Of a stretch of 64,000 nt of DNA, positions 1-10,306 are shown piece by piece. Origin of the DNA: Adiantum capillus-veneris (taxonomy: Eukaryota; Streptophyta; Polypodiopsida; Polypodiales; Pteridaceae); NCBI GenBank assembly GCA_014529385.2, contig CM043950.1, positions 151,468,945-151,532,944 on the forward strand. Reading direction: 5' to 3'. Position numbers and translations under genes: made by a program. The notes beneath the pieces are model-generated. The model was given only the letters and a program-made list of their open reading frames with translations. It did not search any database and had not been told where the DNA came from. The number at the start of each line of letters is the position of its first letter. Position 1 is the first letter of the stretch.

Positions 1-427
1 AAAGTGCTACATCTAGGTGTTTTTCCCATGCCTTAGGATGTAAATGCACTTGCTTAGTGATGATTTTACATATAAGACCATTTACCTTTTCCACAAGACC
101 ATTGCACTGAGGGTAGTATGGTGTAGAGTGCCTGCACTTGATTTTTAACTTGCTCATCAATTGCCCAACTAAATCAGCTCGAAATCCCGGTCCCCTATCC
201 GAGAGAATCTCCAAAGGTGTGCCAAAACGGCAACAAAGGCATTCAAAAATGAAATCACTCACGTCCTTGGCTGTGATGCGCTTTGTGGAACGAACTTCTG
301 CCCATCTGGTCATGTACTCCACCCCCATAATGATGTATTCCTTCCCTGATTGAGTGCAAGGTAGTGGCCCTATTACATCTATCCCCCATTTTTCAAATGG
401 CCCATAGGTTTTGATTGGATGCTAATT
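1..427 (-). pseudogene. Gypsy A integrase catalytic core (partial at window edge)
   Basis: The minus strand reads without a stop as the core of a Ty3/gypsy integrase. The first Asp is in GIDVIGP (near 380), the second in LSDRGPGF (near 195) and the Glu in NGLVEKVN (near 85), so the DDE triad is complete. The frame runs off the window at base 1. Upstream it is cut at 427 by CACTA-1 and resumes at 8079, where the zinc-binding half of the same integrase lies. Integrase joins the cDNA of the element to host DNA. It is called a pseudogene because the CACTA insertion breaks the polyprotein. Confidence 0.85.
425..427. repeat. Target-site duplication of CACTA-1, left copy (ATT)
   Basis: ATT directly precedes the CACTACAAGAGG terminus and is repeated at 8076-8078 after the right terminus. 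Removing the element and one copy rejoins the gypsy A integrase reading frame on the minus strand. Confidence 0.85.
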
Positions 428-488
428 CACTACAAGAGGCTATTCATATTAGCGACGCTCACACAGCGACGCTCAAAAAAAAAAAATC

Positions 489-608
489 CCGGCGTCGCTA
501 TGAGCGTCGCAAATTTACAAAGAAATTTGCGACGCTCATAGTGACGCCGGCTGGGGTAAAAAAATAACCGAGCGCGCCCAAAAACTCAGATCTCAGATCT
601 GAGTTTTT
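489..608. repeat. CACTA-1 left subterminal hairpins
   Basis: Two palindromes lie next to each other. At 489-550 the arms contain GCGTCGCTATGAGCGTCGC and its near-perfect complement around a 6-base loop. At 580-608 fourteen-base arms (AAAAACTCAGATCT and complement) flank a single C. The same two palindromes occur in inverted order in CACTA-2 (10506-10625), so they belong to the family. Subterminal repeats in CACTA elements are known binding sites for the TnpA-type protein; that role here is inferred. Confidence 0.7.
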
Positions 609-639
609 CGGCGCCCTCAAGCAAGGAGCAGGTAACGCT

Positions 640-644
640 CTCCC

Positions 645-693
<49 letters not shown>

Positions 694-832
694 CTTCTCC
701 ACACACACACACACACACACACACGAGGAGAGGAAGGAGAGCCAGGTATGCTCCTTCTCTCTCCTCATTCTCATGTTCCCTTCCCCTCTTTCTCTCTCCC
801 TCTCTCTCTCTCTCACACACACACATAGTGTT

Positions 833-870
<38 letters not shown>

Positions 871-1100
871 AACAAAAACAAAAACGCACACACACATACA
901 TAAACAAAGAATGCACACACACATTGAGAGAGAAAAAGAGAGAGAGAGCATGCATAAACAAAAAACGCACGCATTGAGAGAGGAAAAGAGAGAGAGAACA
1001 TGCATAAACAAAAAACGCACACATTGAGAGAGGAAAAGAGAGAGAAAACATGCATACGATCCAAAAAAACGAACACACATTGAGAGAGAAAGAGAGAGAA
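640..1100. repeat. CT/CA/GA microsatellite block in CACTA-1
   Basis: A (CT)n run at about 640-690 is followed by (CA)n at 702-724, mixed CT/CA to 830, (GA)n at 834-866 and several GA-rich units spaced by ACATGCATAAACAAAAAACGCACAC-type sequence repeated roughly every 60 bp to 1100. Long open frames here are artefacts of dinucleotide repeats. CACTA-2 carries the same block inverted (10030-10470) and CACTA-3 a shorter version, so it is an inherited part of the family. Confidence 0.85.
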
Positions 1101-1164
1101 ACTAATTTAACGTCGTAGGAAACTAATTAAGATTAAAAGACCTAAAGATCTAGCCGACGAGGAG

Positions 1165-1245
1165 TTGAACTCAAGACCTATTATTCAAGAGGGAAATGGC
1201 ATAATCAATCTATCATACTTGGCATGGGTGATAGAAAGGTTATAC
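1165..1245 (-). other. tRNA-like relic inside CACTA-1
   Basis: On the minus strand a segment resembles a degenerate tRNA: a box-A-like stretch near GATAGATTGATTATGCC, then a possible anticodon arm, then TTGAGTTCAACTCC, resembling the T-arm/box B. The same segment is present in the inverted copy at about 9915-9985 with GATTGGTTATGCC, closer to a D arm. The acceptor stem does not pair convincingly and there is no clear anticodon, so this is at most a tRNA- or SINE-derived relic. Confidence 0.3.
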
Positions 1246-1329
1246 CATTTATCTCTTTTTATTGCCACACACACGCGCACACACACAAGAAGAAGAGAGT
1301 TATAACGTCGTAGGAAACTATCTTAAAAG

Positions 1330-1450
1330 ACGTTAAAGATTAGGTTATATGTAGACTTACATTAAATTAGATTTAGGTTTATTTTTAACTAGATTTACGT
1401 TTATTTAAGCTAGATTTAGATTTACGTTATATTAGATTAGATTTAGGTCT
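1330..1450. repeat. Degenerate GATTTAGGTTTA-type repeats in CACTA-1
   Basis: Short units close to TTAGATTTAGGTTTATTT and TTAGATTTACGTTTATTT recur here and again at 1655-1740, and in inverted orientation in CACTA-2 at about 9180-9260 and 9690-9810. They flank the captured HMA-domain fragment on both sides in both copies. Confidence 0.6.
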
Positions 1451-1650
1451 CCATAGACTGCGATGCCTGCATGAAGTGGGTGAAGAAAGCCCTCAATGGA
1501 ATATAGGGTATTGCTGCCTTCACTCATGGTGGGCTCCGTCGATCCAAAAGTACTGGTGAAATGTCTTCAGAAGATAGGGAAGAAGGTGGATCTTCAGGGC
1601 GGCAAGAGTCACTACATCCCCGACACAATGACCATCTAGACAACCTCTAG
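1448..1650 (+). pseudogene. Captured HMA-domain (heavy-metal-associated) gene fragment
   Basis: From 1450 one frame reads S-I-D-C-D-A-C-M-K followed by a VKKALNGI helix, then a TAG: the CxxC metal site and first helix of an HMA domain. From 1525 a second frame reads MVGSVDPKVLVKCLQKIGKK, the third strand and second helix of the same fold. Together they match one HMA domain of the plant isoprenylated type, broken by a stop and a small frameshift. It lies inside CACTA-1 but is unlike any transposase part. An inverted copy in CACTA-2 (9345-9690) retains more downstream sequence. The likely origin is capture of a host gene piece (transduplication). It is not expected to encode a working protein. 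Confidence 0.72.
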
Positions 1651-2021
1651 TCATTAGACTTACGTTAAATTAGATTTAGCTTTATTTTTAGTTAGATTTA
1701 CGTTTATTTAGATTTGCGCTTATTTACGTTAGATCGAGTCCACGCAAGAATTACTTACGGTTTAGGGTTTAGAGTTAGACGAACAGTGAAAAGATCTACT
1801 GTGAAAAGATGTTAAGATGCTGTGAAGTGCTACAGCTAGAGAAGAGGCAAAGGTGTTTTGTCCACTACATGCAGTATCATGTAGACGTGGGTGTGTAGAT
1901 TTCTTGTACCCACAAATATAGGTATTGACCAATAAAGAGGAGATTATAACCCGGTGGTTCTGATCACCGTGCACCTCTAGACCGAGGTGTGCGGGGATTG
2001 GACATGACCAGAGAATGTGAG

Positions 2022-2067
<46 letters not shown>

Positions 2068-2129
2068 GACGAAGAATGCCAATAGAATATTAAATTTGTT
2101 GTCCAGGTTATAAGTTTTTTATCCTCATT

Positions 2130-5100
2130 ATGAGTAGCGACGAGGATGTGGGACCGTCCAACCGAAACACCTATCTCTCAACGAGGGTCTTATGTCCTTG
2201 TAATCAATGCAAGCATGCTGTGTGACGGACAAGACGTGTTTCTTTGCAGCACGTTTGCGAATTTGGCGAGCTCGATCCATCTATTATAGATCGAGTTGTT
2301 GCCAATTATAACTCGTCGGACTCTGACGCTGGCCAACAAGCAGCAATCTTGCAACCCAATAGACGTGTTCGCAGGCGCTTTGGTCAAGCAGCATATGTGA
2401 GGCCACAAGATGTAGCCTCTGACAGCTCGGGGGATGATCATGCAGAGCACATTCCCAACGAGGCAATGTTTGAGCCCGAGATTGATGAAATGATCGAGAC
2501 GATCATGGATTCAGAAAGGCTTATCTATGATGATATGAAAAGTGAAGCCGATACGCCATTGTATAATGGAGCACGTATGTCTAGATTGAAAGCACTCCTG
2601 GTTCTTCTCAACATGCAGGAAAAGTTTGGATGGAGTGACACTAGCGTCACAGCGCTTTTCAGGTGATCTATTACAATTAGTTTACTTTAATAGAACTCTA
2701 AATGTATAATGATCTGATAGATTTTTACACGACTGTATCATATTTTTATGTTGTGTAGATTGCTGAAAGTGCACATACTACCAGCTGACAATGTGATGCC
2801 AGATTCCCGAGATGAAGCAAGAAAGATTTTGCGAAACTTGGGGATGGATTACAATTCTATCCACGCTTGTCCTAATGACTGCATTCTTTTCAGAGGGGAA
2901 TACATAGACATGGAGAAGTGTCCGAAATGTGATTCCGAAAGATATCGAGTAGATCTCCACGGGACAAAAATTCCACAAAAGGTTTTGTGACATTTCCCTC
3001 TGCTTCCTCGCATCAAGCATTTCTTCGAATGTAAGTCCATGGCCGCCCTAGCATCATGGCATGAGGAGAATAAATCTTTGGATGGTGTGCTACGAATTCC
3101 TGCAGATTGCGTAGCGTGGAAACATATAGATGGAACATGGTCGGATTTTGCCAGGGAAGCTCGAAATTTGCGCTTAGGCCTGGCTATGGATGGCGTAAAT
3201 CCATTTGGTCAAAGATCAACATCTTACAGTGTATGGCCCGTTGTCATCGTCAACTACAACATTCCCCCGTGGTTGACTACGAAGAAGGGGCACCTATGGC
3301 TAAGCTTGATTGTGCCAGGGAGATATAAAGTGGCGAATATGGATGTGTATCTTCGTCCACTATTGGAAGAGCTACAACAATTGTGGATTGGCATAGAGGT
3401 GGTGGATATGAGCCGACACACAGGACGACGGAATGCTTTGATCTGAGGCATTCTAATGTGGACCATGCATGACTATCCCGGGCTAACAGAATGCTCAGGT
3501 GATCTATTGACACTCCTCACTCAGACACTGTAAATCTTGTTTTTTCCCATAGTTGATCTATTATCATGTGTATACATGCAGGGCTTCAAACAAGCGGATA
3601 CAGAGCATGTGTCACATGTGGACCTAGACTGAATGCACGTAGGGCACCCTCACTGAAGAAGCAAATCTACGAAGGTCATCAAGCGTATCTTCCAAAGAAT
3701 CATGTGTTACGCGATGGCTTTTTGGGAAGAGAGCCACCAAGGATGTCTGCACAAGCATGGTTAGAGCAGAAGGAGATGTGCGATGACGGATTGCCTCCAG
3801 AGATGAAGAGACTATCTCTATGGTACGGGTTACCATACTGGCCCCGACTCATGATCAATCACTTGCTCGATCCAATGCACATATTCAAGAATGTGGGTAA
3901 TCTACTATGGGACCATTTGACCGTCAAGAAAGATACTTTGGGAGCCAGAGTTGACCTTAGAGATGTGGATTGTATGGAGCAATATTGGCGCAAACAGCGT
4001 CTGATGGATCGATAAAACTCCCTAAAGCACCATGGATTTTCACAGGAGCCCAAGAACGCAAAGTAAAAGAGACCATTCGATCTTTGCGGACACCCACTGG
4101 CGTAATGCACTCGCTCCGAACGTGTTTTACTAAAGAAAGAAAGCTTACCGGTTTGAAGTCACACGATTGGCATAAAATGTGTCAGGTACGTTCATAGTTG
4201 ACTTTAATATCATTGCATAAAATTTGGACTTTAATATCATTGCTGCACATACTTTATAGTTTATTTTACCGGTTGCCATTGAGGCATGTTTGTCTCTTGA
4301 CATCCGTAACACAATCTACAAACTTGCAAAGCTAGTGCAATGGATCTCACAAAAGGAGATCAACGTAGACTCCATACCATTCGCCAAACTAAATGCTGCG
4401 GAGCTTGTGTGCATGTTTGAGAAACATTTTCCTACTATAATGCTAACCATTCAGGTGCATCTTCTTGTTCACATAGTTGATGAGGTGGAAATAGCTGGCA
4501 CAGTTCATTCCAGATGGATGTTCTTCTTAGAGCGTTTCATGAAAACGCTTAAGGGATATGTGCGTCAAATGGCACGTCTGGAGGGTAGCATGGCAGAAGG
4601 TTGGTTGGTATCAGAGTCCCTAGTGTACATTGAAGAGTGGCTAGACGGATTTGATAAATCCCGGGACACGCTATGGCGAACCATAGATGATGAGCGCATG
4701 TCTGGGATTGTCATGTGCAATCTCGGTGTTGAGAAGAAGATGACGGAAGATCTAGAGGCTAAAATCAACCGATTTTGCATGCTTCACAATCCAGTGATGC
4801 AAAAGTGGATTTCACAATATGAGGATGCAAAGCAAGAGCGACAAAGGGCACGAATCGAGTGGAGACGGGGAAGACGACCACTGATGCACTATCCAGCGGT
4901 TCTGGAGAGCCTACCAACCTTCATGAGCTTAAGATGGTTGCACAACCAATTGAAAAGCGCACAACAATGCGGTGACGAAGTGACTGAAGAAGAGTGGGAG
5001 TACTCTCGGGGTTGCGCGACCAAGGTAAGTTTGCAATGTACGACTAGCAAGTGACTTTATTTATAAACGTTTGAACGGCCACTCATAATCTTTGTTCGTT

Positions 5101-5857
5101 GTAGTATAAGTCATACACAGCAGCATGGTGTAAAGGTCGACATTTTAGGGTGGAACGAATCGACAAAAAGCGTTTTACTCAAGATTGTGAAATCATGGCA
5201 AAATTTGAACAGTTTAGTCGACGACGTTCCTCTGATGCTGATCATGTGGTGGCGGAACTCACTTACTTCGGCACGTTGCAAGGGATTTTGAGGATCGATT
5301 ATATAGGATTTTTTATCGACTTGTTCGACGTGCAATGGTTCAAGATAATCATGGAGGGTCGCAACGCTACTGTGCGTAGAGGAGAGTCTGGTTTTCTTGA
5401 GGTGGATTCTACTAAGAAATGGACTGACCTAAGAGACACTTTCGTACTACCCTAGCATTGTGAACAAGTAAGTATGTAAATAGTTAACATCCCCCTTTTA
5501 CAAGTTATGTGCTTGAAAGCTCTCATGTAAGTTATGTGGCTCTGGCAGGTAATATTTCATCCTACAAATTCTACATCAAACTGGTGGTACGTCATAGAGG
5601 TAGCCCCTCGTAGTGCAAGGACGTATGAAGGCTACCATGTGCCAATCACAACGGCATCAATGGAGGAGATCAGAGAAGATGCTCAATCAGAAGCCGCTGC
5701 GGTGGTGCCAGAGGAGCATCAAGATACTACTACTCTATATGGGGTGCATGTAGAGGAGCTACAAAATGAAACAGAGGATATGTGTTTAAACGGAGAGCTC
5801 TATATAGATATAGGAAGTTATGCTGAGTTATGCGAGGATGAGAGAGAGATCTCTTAA
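2130..5857 (+). pseudogene. CACTA-1 Tnp2/TnpD-like transposase gene, interrupted
   Basis: The catalytic gene of the element. Segments in order: an N-terminal Transpos_assoc-like zinc region (CPCNQCK near 2195, then VSLQHVCEFG); exon to about 2665; a second block from 2760 with HACPNDCILFRGEY and CPKCDSERY; the Tnp2 core with LGLAMDGVNPFG (3170-3215), WPVVIVNYNIPPW and LLDPMHIFKNV (3860-3895); a DUF4218-like block at 4270-5030 (HLLVHIVDEVE, RWMFFLERFMKTLKGYVR); and a DUF4216-like block at 5110-5600. Intron-like gaps with GT/AG borders separate the blocks. In-frame stops occur at 2223 (TGA), 2988 (TGA) and 3444 (TGA), so this copy probably makes no full transposase. I chose ATG 2130 because it is in frame with the zinc region. 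Confidence 0.85.
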
Positions 5858-6129
5858 AGCCACAAATATTGTATTTGAACAATTTTGCTCTGTGTTGTAA
5901 AAGCTCTGGCTCTCTAAGTACCTTCCCTGGTGTATAACGCTCTTTTCTACTCGCGCTCACGTCTTTTGATTGAAAATTCTGAGTTTTTGACTTGCCTCTT
6001 CTATCACTCAATTCATTGCGTCATTGTATTTATATGCGTCATTACGTCATTGTATTTAATGGTCTTTGCGTCATTGTCTACTCTATTCATTCAATATTAA
6101 GTTTAAATATTCATGTGTTTAATGCAGGT

Positions 6130-7439
6130 ATGGATGATGAGGAGTTTCTTTCTTCTTTGTCACCGCAGCAGAGACAATGGTACGTGGAGCGTCATCGCTC
6201 TAGCGCATCATCGCGCGTTCCTACTCCATCCGCATCTCCCTCTCTTTCGGAGCATTCGGCGCGCTCCGAAGCTTCGGTGTCGACGAGACGAGCTTCACAC
6301 TCGTCTAGACACCGGCGCTCTAGTGGTGGCAGTGGCGGTTGTTGTGGGGATTCCACCACCGATGCCTCCACACCGCCTCGTGTTCGACGAGGCTCTTTAC
6401 CCTCCCCTTCTTTGCCCGCCCCCACACCAGCCACAACATCGCCATCTACGCCAGGTTTTGCACGGCTGACTATTCCTAGAAGCTACACACCTCTACCTAC
6501 TCCGCCAGGAGCCACCCCACTCGACACTCCTTGCTTCGGGGCCCAGACGCCGGTGGAGACACCTGACGTCCGTACCCCCATCGACACGCCGCTAGAGACA
6601 CCTGCCGGGACACCCAGGTTCACGCGTCACCGGCCATAGGGCTTGCCTTACTCCGTCGACATCAGCAGCGGCATCATCATGGATGATGACGGCAAGAAGG
6701 TGATCTCATGCATGCGTGGTCTTTGCTCTCAGCTGTTTAGACACTACATACTAAACAAATGGAGTGAAGTACCAAGTGATTTAAAAAACAGATTCATCAG
6801 CATACTTCATGATGAGTTTCCCGTTCCAACACGGGATCAGCGCTTCAATGAAGACCTGATTAAGATTCGAATGCGCAAATACTGCAAACACAAGCGTTCC
6901 GAAGTGAAAAAAGCAATCAAGAATGGGTGGAACAGGCCAGATTGGCTGGCCAAAGAAGATTGGAAGAATGCGAAGAAAGCAGCGCGCGAGAATCCCGACA
7001 AGTGGAAGCAAAAAAAGGATGCAGCCAGAGCGCGAGTAGAGGCAGGGAGCTCGCACCACTTGGGGAGCGATGGATGGGCATCATTTGAGGCCGATTTTGT
7101 AAGTGTTTTCACATTGCTCTTTATGTTCGATAGTTTAGGGTTTATGAGTTTTTTAGTTCTAACATAATGAAATCTTTGTATGTTTTGACAGTGGTCGATG
7201 ACAGGACGTGATCCCACACCGTACGAGCGCGAGTACGCAGGCAGGAAGGGCTTAAACGCCCTGATGGACATTCTCAGTTCTCGCGGCGGCATGGTTAGTA
7301 TTAGGGTTTTTTCTTTTTTATTTTTTGTATTGTTTTATAAATGTCGTTATATGTTTATACTTACTGAAAGCTGTCTTATTGTCTTTTTTTGCAGAATCCG
7401 ACAGATACGCCGCTTGGACGCGATGAGACGTCTGACTAG
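6130..7439 (+). CDS. CACTA-1 second gene, TnpA/Transposase_24-like, three exons
   Basis: Exon 1 is 6130-7098, exon 2 7192-7293 and exon 3 7395-7439, with GT-AG introns (GTAAGT...GACAG and GTTAGT...TGCAG) that keep the frame. The N-terminal 170 residues are Ser/Pro/Thr-rich; the C-terminal half is basic and helical (DQRFNEDL, NRPDWLAKEDW, NPDKWKQKK) and ends in a TGRDPTPYE motif as in plant Transposase_24 proteins. In CACTA elements such proteins bind the subterminal repeats; that role is inferred. One TAG at 6637 falls at the end of the Pro-rich part, so expression needs readthrough, an unrecognised intron, or restart downstream. Decayed relatives are in CACTA-3 and at 59.1-60.1 kb. Confidence 0.75.
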
Positions 7440-7757
7440 ACGACGTCAGTTTAGCCGTAGCTAGATAGCATTAGTTTAGGGTTTCTCATAGCTTATGTAT
7501 CATGAGACGGATTTTATACGTCTTTTTGAACCCTGTATATTATTACATTTGTCACCGTAGTTCCTTTTTCCAATCAATTCTTTATGCCTATGATGTTGTA
7601 CAATTGTCATTATTACATTTTCCAATCAATTCATTTTGCCTATGATATGTACAATTGTCAATTTTTCAAACAATGCGTCTTGTGGGTGACTATTTTGGGT
7701 CTATTATCTACCCTTGCACTTTTTTTAAAAAGTGAATCAAGTACAATATGGTTGATG

Positions 7758-7786
7758 GGTGGCAGGGCATTCAATGCCCTGCCACC
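7758..7786. repeat. 29-bp hairpin in CACTA-1 3' region
   Basis: GGTGGCAGGGCATT is followed by its reverse complement with a one-base centre. It lies at the inner border of the right subterminal repeat array and is a candidate stem-loop or terminator-like structure. Confidence 0.6.
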
Positions 7787-7794
7787 AAAAAAAA

Positions 7795-8060
7795 ATTCTC
7801 TCGGGCGTCGCTATTTATGGCTCTGTAGCGTCGCTATGAGTGTCGCTATAGTCTTCTGTGTAAACGTCGCTATATGCGTCGCTATAGGCGTCGCTATGAG
7901 CGTCGCTATATAGCGACGTGTATAGCGACGCATATAGCGACTCCTATAGCGACGCATATAGCGACACTCTCGTAGCGATGCTCGTAGCGACGGTTTTAGC
8001 GACGCCGAGGGTTATAAAAACCCAGTGTATTTCCGTCGCTAACAGCGTCACAAGAGCACA
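7795..8060. repeat. CACTA-1 right subterminal repeat array
   Basis: The motif GCGTCGCTATA and its complement TATAGCGACGC, with small variants, occur more than fifteen times in about 260 bp. Direct copies dominate before about 7905 and complementary copies after it, so the array folds back around GTCGCTATATAGCGAC near 7908. The same motif family occurs at the left end and in CACTA-3 and CACTA-4. Such arrays are the expected binding sites of the accessory transposase; function here is inferred. Confidence 0.85.
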
Positions 8061-8078
8061 CAACCTCTTGTAGTGATT

Positions 8079-8925
8079 TTCATGGGTAAGACGCCTTGGT
8101 CCAGCATTTTGGCAAACCTCACATGTGCGGCACCAATGTTGTACATCTCGATGGAGGCTTGGCCACGTGAACCCTGCTTGTAAAATCTTTTTGCTAGTAA
8201 TCTCTTGTGCAAAGTGGCCACCACACACACCTTCATGACAACTAAACAAAATATCCTTTATCTCTTGGGATGCAGGAACTCTCCTTAAGACAACATCTTT
8301 CCCTCTACAATACAAGTCCTCATTCACTAAGCTATAGCTTGTAGCCTTTTTTGCCAACCACCTACGTTCACTTTTACTCATACCAGAGGGTGCTTCACAA
8401 TGCTCAAGAAAGTAAAGTAAATCATGCAGCTCCTCCTTTCCCTGGTATAAAGGACTTTTCACAAGGATAGCACCTACTATGAGAGTTTGTAGTTCTTCAC
8501 CTGCTAAGGCATCCGCTTCTCGATTTTGATCTCTAGGTACAAAGTGCACTCGAACTTCTTTAAAACCCTTCAACAAGGCCTTTGCTTCCCTCATCTTAAC
8601 AGACAATTTGTCATTTTTACAGGCCCATACACCAACCATTTGCTTACCAATCAACATGGAGTCACCAAAAACATTTAGCTTTGTGATGCCCTGAGAAAGA
8701 CAACATTGTAACCCTAAAACAAGGGCATGGTACTCTGCCTCATTGTTAGAATGAACCTCTTTTAGATGAAACCCTTTTGCAAAGATCTTCTCCTTCTCTG
8801 GACCTAATATTACTATGCCTGCTGATGCCTTGTCTTTGGTCCTCTTGTAAGCCCCATCAAAATACAGACTGTGTGCTCCCAGTAGAACTTCAGGCTCCGG
8901 GATAGGCGGTACCTTACTAGGATGG
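8079..8925 (-). pseudogene. Gypsy A second RNase H and integrase zinc domain
   Basis: The minus-strand frame contains an RNase H domain of the additional type found in some plant gypsy elements: LYFDGAYKR, a NEAEYHAL Glu, a FGDSMLIG Asp and READALAGE, giving D-E-D-D. It is followed by the integrase HHCC region (HEGVCGGHF ... CRTCEVCQNAG). RNase H removes RNA from the cDNA hybrid and the zinc region helps integrase oligomerise. The frame is cut at 8078 by CACTA-1 and continues at 427-1. Upstream, near 8925, it passes abruptly into LTR-like sequence. Confidence 0.85.
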
Positions 8926-9108
8926 CATAATCCCTTGTCAAAAACAATCAACCCAGTAAGTAGGTATGATCCTACTAGCAACACATCAATACCTTAGAGA
9001 ATGATGGCGAGGATGGTGGCCATGGAGCATGAGAGAAGACTCCTTATTTAGGTTTTAGGGCTAGTAATGTAGCACACTAGAGGGAGAGAGAGAGAGAGGG
9101 AGAGAGAG
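8925..9108. repeat. Gypsy A LTR-like fragment joined to RNase H
   Basis: This stretch (GGTATGATCCTACTAGCAAC ... GGGAGAGAGAG) is nearly identical to 21045-21230, which lies in the gypsy A LTR. Here it abuts the coding sequence for RNase H on the left and CACTA-2 on the right. The joint is therefore a rearrangement: an LTR piece fused to the middle of pol. Confidence 0.7.
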
Positions 9109-10258
9109 TTTTAACGTCTTTTGGGATAGTTTCCTACGACGTTAAAACTCTCTTCTTCTTGTGTGTGTGTGTGTGGGTAAACCTAAATAAACCTAAATAA
9201 ACCTAAGTCTAATCTAATATAACATAAATCTAAATCTAACGTAAATTATGTTATATTAAAAACAAAGAACTAAACTAACAGGGATTATAAGAACCTTAAA
9301 ACTGATTTAACACATAATTTTTCACATAACTCGGCAAGAGTTGGCATTCTCATCACTAAAGATGTGAGAGTTAACTTCCGGCGGTGACGCTGCCTCATCT
9401 CCATCCACATCTGAAGACAGCAATTGGCCCTTTAGACTGTTCTTGCTCTTGTTACTAACTTTGAAGTTGCTATTGAATGACTAGAGGTTGTCTAGATGGT
9501 CATTGTGTCGGGGATGTAGTGACTCTTGCCGCCCTGAAGATCCACCTTCTTCCCTATCTTCTGAAGACATTTCACTAGTACTTTTGGATCGACGGATCCC
9601 ACCATGAGTGAAGGCAACAATACCCTATATTCCATTGAGGGCTTTCTTCACCCGCTTCATGCAGGCATCGCAGTCTATGGAGACCTAAATCTAATCTAAT
9701 ATAACGTAAATCTAAATCTAGCGTAAATAAACGTAAATCTAATTAAAAATAAACCTAAATCTAATCTAATTTAACTTAAATAAACCTAAATCTAATTTAA
9801 CGTAAGTCTACATCTAACCTAATCTTTAACGTCTTTCAGGATAGTTTCCTACGACGTTATAACTCTCTTCTTCTTGTGTGTGTGCGTGTGTGTGGATGTG
9901 TGTGCCAATAAAAAGATGATAGATTGGTTATGCCATTTCCCTCTTGAATAATAGGTCTTGAGTTCAACTCCTCTTCGGCTAGATCTTTAGGTCTTTTAAT
10001 TTTAATTAGTTTCCTACGACGTTAAATTTGTTTCTCTCTCTTTCTCTCTCAATGTGTGTGCGTTTTTTTGTTTATGCATGTTTTCTCTCTCTTTTCCTCT
10101 CTCAATGTGTGCGTTTTTTGTTTATGCATGTTCTCTCTCTCTTTTCCTCTCTCAATGTGTGCGTTTTTTGTTTATGCATGCTCTCTCTCTCTTTTCCTCT
10201 CTCAATGTGTGTGTGCATTCTTTGTTTATGTATGTGTGTGTGCGCTTTTGTTTATGTT

Positions 10259-10306
<48 letters not shown>

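Larger units (their letters stand above)
428..8075 (+). mobile_element. CACTA-1, complete CACTA/EnSpm DNA transposon
   Basis: The left end begins CACTACAAGAGG at 428 and the right end finishes CCTCTTGTAGTG at 8075, a perfect 12-bp terminal inverted repeat of the CACTA class. It is flanked by a 3-bp target duplication ATT (425-427 and 8076-8078), the length typical of the superfamily. The 7,648-bp element carries subterminal GCGTCGCTA repeats at both ends, a two-gene cargo (Tnp2/TnpD-like at 2130-5857 and a Transposase_24-like gene at 6130-7439), CT/CA microsatellites near its left end and a captured HMA-domain fragment. It sits inside gypsy A integrase and so is younger than that element. Confidence 0.93.

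Noticed and set aside
138-353. Plus-strand 71-codon frame
   Set aside because: It is the antisense of the gypsy A integrase, whose minus-strand frame shows the catalytic motifs.
586-1080. Long open frames rich in Ser-Leu, Cys-Val or Arg-Glu on both strands
   Set aside because: They are translations of CT/GA and CA/TG repeats; all frames of a dinucleotide repeat stay open. The same holds for 10028-10527, 23106-23375 and 32714-33595.
1330-1740. Telomere-type repeats (TTTAGGG)
   Set aside because: Units resemble GATTTAGGTTTA but are not tandem TTTAGGG and lie within CACTA elements.
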